DNA of 64,000 nt, from the NCBI RefSeq assembly GCF_030505615.1, contig NZ_CP129992.1, positions 1,240,001-1,304,000 of the forward strand. Direction: 5' to 3'. The stretch comes from Salinibaculum rarum (GTDB lineage: Archaea > Halobacteriota > Halobacteria > Halobacteriales > Haloarculaceae). A program made the position numbers and the translations under genes. Under the pieces are notes generated by a model, which saw nothing but the letters and a program-made list of their open reading frames with translations, was not told the origin of the DNA and made no database searches. Below are positions 8,647-16,392 of this stretch, in pieces (within the stretch, counting starts at the first letter, position 1; each line of letters opens with the position of its first letter).

Positions 8647-9588
8647 ATGACAGAAAAACACAAAACACACTCCGGTGAGAATCGACTATCCACTAATCCG
8701 ACGCACAGTTCCACAGCGTGGCTTCCGGTATCTTTGCGCCACTACTGGAAGCTATTCACGTATAGCTCGCTGTACATAACTGTCAGCGCAGTCGTTCAGG
8801 TCGGCATTGCGATGGTGTTGCTCGGCGTCCCTCTCAATCTCGCGCCGCTCGTCGTGGGGCTGGTCACGTTTTCCGTGTACACGAACGATAGACTGGCCGA
8901 CTCCGAGACAGACGCGTTCTCCGACCCGGAGAAGGCGGCGTTCATAGGGGAACACGCCCACATTTTGCGTCCGCTCGCGGACGCCGCGTACGGCCTTGCA
9001 GTGATGGTCGCAGTCACGGGCGGGCCCTACGCGTTCTCCCTGACGTTGCTCCCGGGTGCGTTCTGGGTCTTCTATGCCTCAGACTGGTTCGACAGTCTCG
9101 GTGCGTCCCTCTCTCGGCTGAAGAAGGTGCTGGTACTCAACACCACTATCGTCGCGCTCGCGTGGGCAGTCGTGCTGACATTTCTCCCACTTGCCTTCAC
9201 GACGGGCCGGCTAACTGGCGGCGTCGCACTCGTGTTCGCGTACTTTTTCCTTCGTGTGTTCAACGTCGTCGAGATGTCGAACATCCTCACCGTCGACGGG
9301 GACAGTCGGATTGGCGTCGACACCATCCCGGTCGTCTTCGGGCTTTCCGGGGCGCGGCGGGCCCTCTATCTCGTGAACGCTCTCGCCGTCGGCGTCGCCA
9401 CGGCGACGCTGGCTACCGGATACGTGCCAGTGCAGGTTGGCCTCCCGCTGGTCGCTGGGACAGGCTACTCGCTTGCTGTCACCGCGTGTCTCGGCCGGTG
9501 GGCAAGCGCCAGTGCGCTCACACAGGTCGCGGAGGCAGAGAATTTCTTGACTTACTTTGCCTTGCTCGCAATCCCGTTCGTGACCTGA
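8647..9588 (+). CDS. UbiA-family prenyltransferase-like membrane protein
   Basis: An integral membrane protein of 313 residues with about eight hydrophobic segments. The first Asp-rich motif is NDRLADSETD and the second is DGDSRIGVDTIPV, matching the two prenyl-diphosphate and Mg-binding loops of the UbiA superfamily (quinone, heme O, archaeol and carotenoid enzymes). The family attaches isoprenoid chains to a small acceptor at the membrane. The first motif is shorter than the NDxxD(x)nD of archaeal lipid synthases, so the substrate is uncertain. It is not in an operon. Confidence 0.78.
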   Translation: MTEKHKTHSGENRLSTNPTHSSTAWLPVSLRHYWKLFTYSSLYITVSAVVQVGIAMVLLGVPLNLAPLVVGLVTFSVYTNDRLADSETDAFSDPEKAAFIGEHAHILRPLADAAYGLAVMVAVTGGPYAFSLTLLPGAFWVFYASDWFDSLGASLSRLKKVLVLNTTIVALAWAVVLTFLPLAFTTGRLTGGVALVFAYFFLRVFNVVEMSNILTVDGDSRIGVDTIPVVFGLSGARRALYLVNALAVGVATATLATGYVPVQVGLPLVAGTGYSLAVTACLGRWASASALTQVAEAENFLTYFALLAIPFVT

Positions 9589-9750
9589 GACGGTACCTTC
9601 CCTCTGGGGCTGTCTCCCCTACTCCCCCTTTCCGGGTCGATGGTGGACTGCTTGCGGGGCCAAACGGGTAATCCGAAGCCGTGAGCAGCGACTGGAGGGG
9701 GTATTCGTCCCATACATTTACTTAGTTACCGTGGTTAATAACAGGAGACT

Positions 9751-11475
9751 GTGTGGGAAATTCGCATACTCGTGCCGGTGATGTTAGCCACTATCGCTGT
9801 CGGGTTTACGGCGATGCTGGTGGCCTGGCGGCAGCGAGCACAGCCGGGTGCCGTCCCACTCGTTGCCCTCTTTCTCGGGGCGTGTTACTGGGTGATTTGC
9901 TCTCTTTTCCGACTGCAAGCGACGGGTATCCAGGAGAAGATACTGTGGAACGAACTCGCCTGGCTCGGCGTGATGCTGATTCCGCTGGCGTGGCTGTTGT
10001 TCGCGATGGAGTACACCGGGCGCGACCGGTTCATCCAGGCGGAGTATCTGGCTGCCCTCGCTCTTGTCCCCGGTATCACGATTGTACTCGCTCTGACGAG
10101 TCAGTCTCACTCGCTGCTGTACAGCAACTCCGAAGTCATCACGTTCCAGGGCCAGCAGTTCCTCAACCGGATTCCCGGCCCGTGGTTCTGGGTCGCGATG
10201 GGATACACGTACCTCCTCGGGATGCTCGGTTCGATTCCCATTCTGGAACTCGTCTTGAGCGATGCGGCCACGTTCAAAGGACAGAGTGGTGTGCTCCTTG
10301 CTGGGACGCTGGCGCCGTGGTTGAGCAACGTCCTCTTTATCGCCGGCATACTCTCCATTCCGGCTTTCGACCCCACTCCAATCGCGTTCTCGATTTCCGG
10401 CGTGTTCTACCTCGCAGCCGTCACCCAGTACCAGCTGTTCGAGACCAACCCGTCGGCCAGTCAGCACGCCCAGCGGCTCTTTATCGACCAGCTACAGGAG
10501 GGCGCACTCGTCGTCGACAGCAACGGCTTCATCGTCGATGCAAACGAGAGCGCGACAGACATTCTCGGCATCGACAGCCGCCAGGCCCTCGGACAGAAGG
10601 CGGCGGCGCTCATCGACCAGTACGACGTCTTCGAAAACAGCAAGAATTCCTCCGAACGCACGACGATAGCGGGCGCCGATACGACCGGACTGTACGATAT
10701 CACGCACACCGAGATTACGGACAGTCGCGGGAGAGCCGTGGGCAGCATCTTCACGCTGCACGACGTGAGCGATTACGTCCGGAACCAGCAGCGCCACAAG
10801 GTCCTGAACCGACTCTTGCGACACAACATCCGGACGAAGACGAACCTCATCATCAGCCACGCGGAACTGCTCGCCGCAGACTCCGAGGCGGGTGACATCT
10901 CGCTGGTCAAAGACAGCGCATACCAGATCGAGGACACCGCGGAGAAGGCAAGAGAAATCGTCGACATCTTCGAACAGAGCAGACACCCCGACACCCTGGT
11001 CGCGCTGTCGTCGCTGGTAACGGACTGTCGCAGTCAGGTCGAACACGACCATCCCGACGCCGACATCCGGGTTGACGACCTCCCCGAGGACGTCTACGTC
11101 CCGTCCGTGCTGGAAGCGGCGTACCTCAACGTCATCGAGAACGCCGTCGTTCACACCGACGACCCCGAGCCGACGGTCCGGGTTCGGACCGAACGCGGTG
11201 AGGAACGCGTCTCGGTCGTCGTCGCCGACAACGGCCCCGGTATCGACGACTACGAACAGTCAGTCATCGAACGCGGGACGGAAGACGGGCTCAGTCACAG
11301 CAGCGGACTGGGGCTGTGGCTGGTCAAGTGGGCCGCCGAAATCGCGGACGGAACGATCGAGTTTGCCCCCAACTCCCCGTCCGGGACTGTCGTCACCATC
11401 ACGACGCCGGCGTACGACAGCCCAGCGCCGACCGCTGCCACCGACGAACGACTCCTCGCGGATAGTCACTGGTAG
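9751..11475 (+). CDS. Sensor histidine kinase: 7TM, PAS and HATPase domains
   Basis: A membrane sensor kinase of 574 residues starting at GTG. Residues 1 to about 225 form seven hydrophobic segments (histidine-kinase 7TM sensor type). Residues about 240-345 are a PAS domain (LQEGALVVDSNGFIVDANESATDILG). The phospho-acceptor His is in LNRLLRHNIRTKTNLI (about 355). The ATPase boxes are N (NVIENAVVHT), G1 (VADNGPGID) and G2 (SGLGLWLVKW). No cognate response regulator is adjacent, as is common in haloarchaea. The signal is unknown. Confidence 0.88.
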   Translation: MWEIRILVPVMLATIAVGFTAMLVAWRQRAQPGAVPLVALFLGACYWVICSLFRLQATGIQEKILWNELAWLGVMLIPLAWLLFAMEYTGRDRFIQAEYLAALALVPGITIVLALTSQSHSLLYSNSEVITFQGQQFLNRIPGPWFWVAMGYTYLLGMLGSIPILELVLSDAATFKGQSGVLLAGTLAPWLSNVLFIAGILSIPAFDPTPIAFSISGVFYLAAVTQYQLFETNPSASQHAQRLFIDQLQEGALVVDSNGFIVDANESATDILGIDSRQALGQKAAALIDQYDVFENSKNSSERTTIAGADTTGLYDITHTEITDSRGRAVGSIFTLHDVSDYVRNQQRHKVLNRLLRHNIRTKTNLIISHAELLAADSEAGDISLVKDSAYQIEDTAEKAREIVDIFEQSRHPDTLVALSSLVTDCRSQVEHDHPDADIRVDDLPEDVYVPSVLEAAYLNVIENAVVHTDDPEPTVRVRTERGEERVSVVVADNGPGIDDYEQSVIERGTEDGLSHSSGLGLWLVKWAAEIADGTIEFAPNSPSGTVVTITTPAYDSPAPTAATDERLLADSHW

Positions 11476-11599
11476 CACCGACCGGCTGACTCGAAACCGT
11501 CCGCCGGGGCCGAAACTCGGCCGCGATTGTCGCTGGTGACTCGTTTGTCGTCCGCTTATCCGGGGCGTTGCCGAGATTCCCGAACGCCTTCGAGCGCCG

Positions 11600-12556
11600 C
11601 TAGATGTCGAGCTGGTCGATTTTCTCGCGCAAGACGGCCGCAGAGTTTGTGAGCCGTTCGTGCTCTTCCTCGGAGAGGTCGAATTCGAGGATATTGCGGA
11701 CGCCGCGGCGGTTGACCACGCACAGCAGACTGAGATAGATGTCATCGATGCCGTGGTGGCCCTGCATCAGCGTCGAGACGGTCATGATGGTGTCTTCGTC
11801 GCGGATGAGCGCGTCGATGATGTCCACGGTCGCCATTCCGATGGCGTAGTAGGTCGCGCCCTTCTTCTCGATAATCTCGTATGCCGCGCCGCGGACCAGT
11901 TCTGTCAATTCTGCTTTGGTCTCGTCGTCGTGTGGCCGGGCCGTGAGTTCACAGTACTCGTCGAAGGGGATACCTGCCAGGTGGGCCGTACTCCACAGCG
12001 GCACCTCGCTGTCGCCGTGCTCGCCGATGACGTAGGCGTTGACATTCTCCGCGGCGATGTCACAGTGCTCGCTGAGGACTTGCTGGAAGCGGGCGGTGTC
12101 CAGGGTTGTCCCCGCGCCGATGACCCGCTCGTACGGGAGGTCAGACACTCTCCAGGTGACGTAGGCAAGGACATCTACTGGATTGGTCACAACCAGTAGC
12201 ACCGTCTCGGATGCGATGCCGTCGGTAATCTTCGGGACCATGTCCTTGAATATCTCGACGTTCCGCTCCAGCAGTTCCAGACGGGTCTCGCCGGGTTTCT
12301 GCCGTGCGCCGGCCGTGATGATGACCACGTCGGCGTCCCAGCAGTCCTCGTAGTCGCCGACGTAGATGTCGACGGGCTTGACAAACCCCTCCCCGTGGCT
12401 GAGGTCCATCGCCTCGCCCCTGGCTTTCTCCGGGTCGATGTCGATTAGTGCGATTTCCGAGACGGTCCCGCTGTTCATCAGCGCGAACGCCGTCGTCGCG
12501 CCGACGTCCCCCGTCCCGACAATCGCCACTTTCCCTTTGACGCGTCCAGTAGACAT
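11600..12556 (-). CDS. ldh: L-lactate dehydrogenase (LDH/MDH superfamily)
   Basis: An NAD-dependent 2-hydroxyacid dehydrogenase of 318 residues that interconverts pyruvate and L-lactate. The dinucleotide motif is AIVGTGDVGATTAFAL (residues 11-26). The substrate-specificity loop reads AGARQKPGETR; the Gln at residue 86 is the position that separates LDH (Gln) from malate dehydrogenase (Arg). Catalytic residues visible are Arg92 in ETRLELL, Asp153/Arg156 in LDTARF and His180 in GEHGDSE. A TATA-like tttaatc lies about 30 nt upstream of the ATG. It is monocistronic and is separated from azf by about 110 nt. Assignment as LDH rather than MDH rests on that one loop. Confidence 0.87.
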   Translation of the reverse strand: MSTGRVKGKVAIVGTGDVGATTAFALMNSGTVSEIALIDIDPEKARGEAMDLSHGEGFVKPVDIYVGDYEDCWDADVVIITAGARQKPGETRLELLERNVEIFKDMVPKITDGIASETVLLVVTNPVDVLAYVTWRVSDLPYERVIGAGTTLDTARFQQVLSEHCDIAAENVNAYVIGEHGDSEVPLWSTAHLAGIPFDEYCELTARPHDDETKAELTELVRGAAYEIIEKKGATYYAIGMATVDIIDALIRDEDTIMTVSTLMQGHHGIDDIYLSLLCVVNRRGVRNILEFDLSEEEHERLTNSAAVLREKIDQLDI

Positions 12557-12668
12557 GTTGATTGGTAATACCTGTCACGATGATTAAAACCACGGTCGCG
12601 GCCAGATAAGGTCGAACTGCGGGAACCGAGGCGCGAAAATCTAGCTACTCCGAGTTCCTCTACCGCTC

Positions 12669-13439
12669 TTAATTGCCGCCAGCCACTCTCTCGTCGCCGT
12701 CCCACTCCGCGGAGTTGTCCATCGGTTCGTAGCCAAGCGCCTCTTTGGCGCGCTCTAAGGAGTAGTACTTCCGGTCGTTGTCGGAGATGCCGTAGACGAT
12801 TTCGTAGTCGTAGTCGGCCTCGAGCGTACGCTGGTGGATGTGTGCACAGTCACGCGGCGAGAGCCACATCGCCTGCCCGCGCTCGTAGTCGATGGGCGGG
12901 TGGTCCTCGTTGAGGTTGCCGATACGGACGTTACAGACCGAGATGTCGTGTTCGTCGTGGTAGTAACGACCGATAACCTCGCCGGTGGCTTTCGAGATGC
13001 CGTACTTGTTGCCCGGGCGGGGGAGTTCCGTGCCGTCGAGGCGGTCGGTGTCGTGGACGCGGTACATTTCGGGGGTCCGCTCCTCCGTCTCGAAGGCACC
13101 GACAGCGTGGTTCGAGGAGGCGTAGACCACCTTCTCAATGCCTTCGTCGACGGCGACCTCGTAGACCGTGTGGGTGCCGTCGATGTTGTTCTGCAGGACG
13201 CTCTTCCAGGGGGCGCTCGGTCGGGGGTCGCCGGCGAGGTGGATAATCGCGCCGACACCCTCCGCAGCGGGTGCCACGTCGTCGTAGTCCTGGACTTCGC
13301 CGGTCCAGTAGGGGAACTCGGGTTCCTCTTCGGGTTCGCTGTGGAACATGAGCCGCCAGTCGTACTCCTCGCGAAGTCCCTCGAGAATAACCTGTCCGAC
13401 GTGGCCCCCGGCGCCCGTCAGCAGGACAGGGTCGTTCAT
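12669..13439 (-). CDS. azf: NAD-dependent glucose-6-phosphate dehydrogenase (Azf type)
   Basis: A short-chain/extended SDR enzyme of 256 residues. From memory, it closely resembles the Haloferax volcanii archaeal zwischenferment, which oxidises glucose 6-phosphate with NAD in the haloarchaeal oxidative pentose phosphate route. Shared features are the nucleotide loop LLTGAGGHVGQ, HLAGDPRPSAPW, the NNIDGTH block, the ASSNHAVGAFET segment, the YxxxK pair in YGISKATGE, and the C-terminal EIVYGISDNDRKYYS block. The ATG at 13439 was chosen because homologues begin just before the nucleotide loop; a longer in-frame start at 13493 adds 18 atypical residues. Confidence 0.88.
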   Translation of the reverse strand: MNDPVLLTGAGGHVGQVILEGLREEYDWRLMFHSEPEEEPEFPYWTGEVQDYDDVAPAAEGVGAIIHLAGDPRPSAPWKSVLQNNIDGTHTVYEVAVDEGIEKVVYASSNHAVGAFETEERTPEMYRVHDTDRLDGTELPRPGNKYGISKATGEVIGRYYHDEHDISVCNVRIGNLNEDHPPIDYERGQAMWLSPRDCAHIHQRTLEADYDYEIVYGISDNDRKYYSLERAKEALGYEPMDNSAEWDGDERVAGGN

Positions 13440-13598
13440 TCGATTCAATGCAGGCGCAGGGCCGGTAAGTAGCATACGGTTTGTAGCGCGCATCGCTCAT
13501 GATAGTCGATGTTGAACGTCGTGTCCGCCAAACCGGGTACCCCGCTGTCGCGTGTCTCCTTTCACAATCTACTATAGCCGCGGGGCCTTGCACTACCC

Positions 13599-13955
13599 AT
13601 GTCCGATACTCGCCCGACCGACCGCGAGACGGCCTGCTTCGAAGCCGGCATCAAGTTCGGCTCGCTGTATCACCAGTTTGCCGGCACACCGGTCAGCCCC
13701 GGCAGTGCCGACTCGCTTGCCACTGCGATGGAAGCGGCAATCGAGAACCAGCCCCACTGCGACGAGGTGGTCGTCGACGTTCACGAGGACCGCCTCCGCG
13801 AGGAACTCGCCGACGGCCCGGCCGACTACACGGAACTGACCGGGAAGTTCGTCGACGTGGACATCTATATCGACTACGAGGGAATCTTCGTCCACGCACA
13901 TATGCGCATGACCGAGGGGTATCCGCTGATGGACGTCGTCGAGGTCCGCGAGTAG
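13599..13955 (+). CDS. mptD: Dihydroneopterin aldolase, archaeal type (MptD family)
   Basis: A 118-residue protein of the archaeal MptD family (MJ1585-like), which cleaves 7,8-dihydroneopterin to 6-hydroxymethyl-7,8-dihydropterin and glycolaldehyde in tetrahydrofolate/methanopterin-type cofactor synthesis. The hallmark start ACFEAGIKFGSLYHQFAGTPVS and the C-terminal DIYIDYEGIFVHAHMRM block are present at the usual length. A TATA-like ctatag lies about 28 nt before the ATG. It stands alone. Confidence 0.88.
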   Translation: MSDTRPTDRETACFEAGIKFGSLYHQFAGTPVSPGSADSLATAMEAAIENQPHCDEVVVDVHEDRLREELADGPADYTELTGKFVDVDIYIDYEGIFVHAHMRMTEGYPLMDVVEVRE

Positions 13956-14009
13956 TCTCTGCCACGGACCCTGGCAGGATTTATCGGGGCTTCCGGCGAA
14001 CCTTCGGGT

Positions 14010-15023
14010 ATGGGATACGCTGCCCTGTCCTGTCTCGGTGACGCGCTCGATGCGACCGAGGAGTTCCTCCGCCCCGTCGACCGGGGGCTGTGGCTTCGCC
14101 TCGCTGTCGTCGTCTTCTTCCTCTCTGGGGGAAGCGGCGTCGGGTCGCTCCCGAACCTCTCCTGGCAGTTCCCCGCTGGCGGGTTCGGTGAGATGCCGGG
14201 GACTGTCCCGGCCGGCGGACTGCCGGTGGCACAGTTCGACGAGTTCCTCCCGCTCGTCGTCGGTATCGCGGCCGCCTTCGCACTCGCCGGACTCCTGTTT
14301 ACCATGGCCGGCGCAGTCATGGAGTTCGTCCTCGTCGACGCGTTGCGGCGGGAGTCGGTGTCGGTGCGGGCGATGTTTCGCGAACACCTCCGGAAAGGCC
14401 TCGCGCTGTTTGGCTTCTATCTCGTGGTGGCGCTGGTGACTGCCGGCCCGGTCGCAGGACTGGGTGTACTGTTCGTCCTCCCGGCACTCGATGCGGGCGG
14501 GGCGGCCCTGGCTGTCGGCGTTCTCGTCACCGGACTCGCTGCACTCGTGGGTGGTCTGTTGGGCGCGCTCGCGTACGTCTTCACCGTGGCCTTCGTCGTG
14601 CCGACGATGCTGGCCGAAGACCGGGGGCTCCGCTCGGCGTGGGGGCGCTTCTGGGCTGTTCTCTGGGACAACCCCGGTGAGTTTCTGGTCTACCTGGGAA
14701 TCCGCGTCGCCCTGCTGATAGCCGTCGGCATCGTCGCCGGTGTCGTCGTCGGCATCGCCGGGGCCGTGCTGGTGATTCCGTTCGGGATTGTGGCCGGTGT
14801 CGTCTTTCTCGCCGGCGGGGCGACGCTGTCGACCGTGACTGTTCTCGTGCTCGGAGTTGTCGCTGTCCTGTATGTCCTGGTACTGCTCGCGGTGGTCGCA
14901 CTCGTGCAAGTGCCGCTGAAGACGTTCACGCGGTACTACGAACTGCTCGTCCTCGGCGACATAGACCCGGAGCTCGACCTCGTGAGCGAGCGCCGCGAGG
15001 CTCTACGGTCGGGGTCGCTGTAA
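14010..15023 (+). CDS. Haloarchaeal polytopic membrane protein of unknown function
   Basis: A protein of 337 residues with about seven to eight hydrophobic stretches, including a long run of Gly/Ala/Val-rich helices in the second half (residues about 230-310). No catalytic motif is visible. I recall this shape from a haloarchaea-specific DUF family of membrane proteins. A TATA-like tttatc near 13980 lies about 28 nt before the ATG, so the message is probably leaderless. No neighbour suggests a role. Confidence 0.8.
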   Translation: MGYAALSCLGDALDATEEFLRPVDRGLWLRLAVVVFFLSGGSGVGSLPNLSWQFPAGGFGEMPGTVPAGGLPVAQFDEFLPLVVGIAAAFALAGLLFTMAGAVMEFVLVDALRRESVSVRAMFREHLRKGLALFGFYLVVALVTAGPVAGLGVLFVLPALDAGGAALAVGVLVTGLAALVGGLLGALAYVFTVAFVVPTMLAEDRGLRSAWGRFWAVLWDNPGEFLVYLGIRVALLIAVGIVAGVVVGIAGAVLVIPFGIVAGVVFLAGGATLSTVTVLVLGVVAVLYVLVLLAVVALVQVPLKTFTRYYELLVLGDIDPELDLVSERREALRSGSL

Positions 15024-15107
15024 CCGTCCGGGAGCGTCGATTAGGCGCCTGATTTCACTTTCACTTTCAGGCGGGTATTTAACCATCCGGCCGGCCAACC
15101 CAGACGT

Positions 15108-15551
15108 ATGAGCCAATCGACACTCGACGACGACGAACTGTTCGGCGAGGCCGCCTCGGAGATGCGCGCGGACGTGGAAGACTCGCTCGATGCAGCCCGC
15201 GCGTCCCTGCCGTCGGCCGACGACATCTGGGACGTGGACGCGGACAACACACTGGGTGCGCTGAACACACTCAGTTCCGCACTCGACATCGGCGACGCCG
15301 AAGACCACCTCCGTGACGCGAAAAAGTGGTACACCATGGGCGAGCGCGCCGACGCCTTCGAGGACGCCGACGACCTCGCCGAGGCAATCGAGGACGTCGA
15401 AGCCCTCGTCGAAGACATCGAAGCCGCCGGCGAGCAGGTCAGTGACCTGACGAGCACGATTCCGCAACTCCGCGGTGCACTCGAAGACGCCACGGAGGGC
15501 GACGCCGACCCCGAGACCGACGCCGACGGCAGTACCGAAGCCGAAGCGTAG
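15108..15551 (+). CDS. Haloarchaeal acidic helical protein (DUF5790-like)
   Basis: A soluble, very acidic protein of 147 residues made mostly of predicted helices (RADVEDSLDAARASLP; RDAKKWYTMGERADAFEDADDLAEAIEDVEALVEDI). It matches from memory a conserved haloarchaeal family of unknown function. The last 25 residues are low-complexity Asp/Glu/Ala. A TATA-like atttaac lies about 30 nt upstream. Its stop codon directly abuts the stop of the convergent creatininase-family gene. Confidence 0.8.
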   Translation: MSQSTLDDDELFGEAASEMRADVEDSLDAARASLPSADDIWDVDADNTLGALNTLSSALDIGDAEDHLRDAKKWYTMGERADAFEDADDLAEAIEDVEALVEDIEAAGEQVSDLTSTIPQLRGALEDATEGDADPETDADGSTEAEA

Positions 15552-16286
15552 TCAGTCCTCGCGGGCCGGCCACTCGCGCCCGCCAACTGCGGTCAGCAAC
15601 TCTCTCAGCCGCTCGCTCGCGGCCGTCAACAACTCCTCTCCTACTTCTGCGCTACTCTCGCCGGGGTCGCCGACGGTCCCGTTCGCGGAGAACTCGGCAG
15701 TATCGTAGGCCAGATTCGTCCCCGACTGCCACTCGCCCCACGAGTCCGTGCCGTCTTCGGCGGCGGCCTCGAACTGTGACTCGTCGACGAGTTCCGGGTG
15801 GATATGCCGGAGGAGGCTGGTCTCGACGGGTCCGCCGTGTCCCATCTCGACGTCCTCGGGGTCGACGGCGTCGAACCAGGTGAAGGGGACGGCGTAGGCG
15901 GTCCCGTCGCGGGTGAGCCGGGCACACAGCTCCCGGAGGGGTGCGACGTTGCCGCCGTGGCCGTTGACGACGACTACACGATTCCAGCCGTGGCTGGCCA
16001 GGCTCTCGATTGTCTCGCGGACGTACGCCCGGAACGTGTCTTCGCTGACCCACAGCGTGCCCGCGAAGTGACGGTGTTCCTCGGCGACACCGACCGGAAT
16101 CGGCGGGGCGAGAACGACGTCTTCGTCGTGGCCGTCGGCGCCGGCCTCGGCGACGGCCTCGGCAGTGAGGACGTCGGTCCCGAGCGGGGCGTGTGGACCG
16201 TGCTGTTCGGTGCTACCGACGGGGAGGACGGCCAGGGTGGCGTCGCTCGCGTCGGCGTCGGGCCACGCAGTCTCGCTCAGGTGCAT
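15552..16286 (-). CDS. Creatininase-family amidohydrolase (possible ArfB-like)
   Basis: A metal-dependent amidohydrolase of 244 residues. Family motifs seen are LPVGSTEQHGPHAPLGTD (metal ligands), VGVAEEHRHFAGT, and VVVNGHGGNVAPLREL, with an acidic block GHGGPVETSLL later. In archaea, one member (ArfB) deformylates the FAPy intermediate in riboflavin and F420 synthesis, while others are creatininase-like with unknown substrates. I cannot tell which applies. The ATG at 16286 was chosen because the family starts a few residues before LAVLPVGSTEQHG; upstream in-frame sequence up to 16436 lies in the promoter area of the divergent kinase gene. Confidence 0.8.
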   Translation of the reverse strand: MHLSETAWPDADASDATLAVLPVGSTEQHGPHAPLGTDVLTAEAVAEAGADGHDEDVVLAPPIPVGVAEEHRHFAGTLWVSEDTFRAYVRETIESLASHGWNRVVVVNGHGGNVAPLRELCARLTRDGTAYAVPFTWFDAVDPEDVEMGHGGPVETSLLRHIHPELVDESQFEAAAEDGTDSWGEWQSGTNLAYDTAEFSANGTVGDPGESSAEVGEELLTAASERLRELLTAVGGREWPARED

Positions 16287-16392
16287 ACGCTCGGTACCAG
16301 TTCCCGGAAGATGAAAGTCCCGCCTCCGTTCGAATCTCACAGCTGGTAATCGTGGCACTATTTTCAAGTACGTGACCCACGGAAAGGGAGTG

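Noticed and set aside
11600..12556. Malate dehydrogenase assignment
   Set aside because: The specificity loop has Gln (ARQKPGETR) where MDH has Arg, so lactate dehydrogenase is preferred.
13593..14909. 438-codon minus-strand frame across mptD and the membrane protein gene
   Set aside because: It overlaps two supported genes with good promoters. The translation is low-complexity Glu/Arg/His without motifs.
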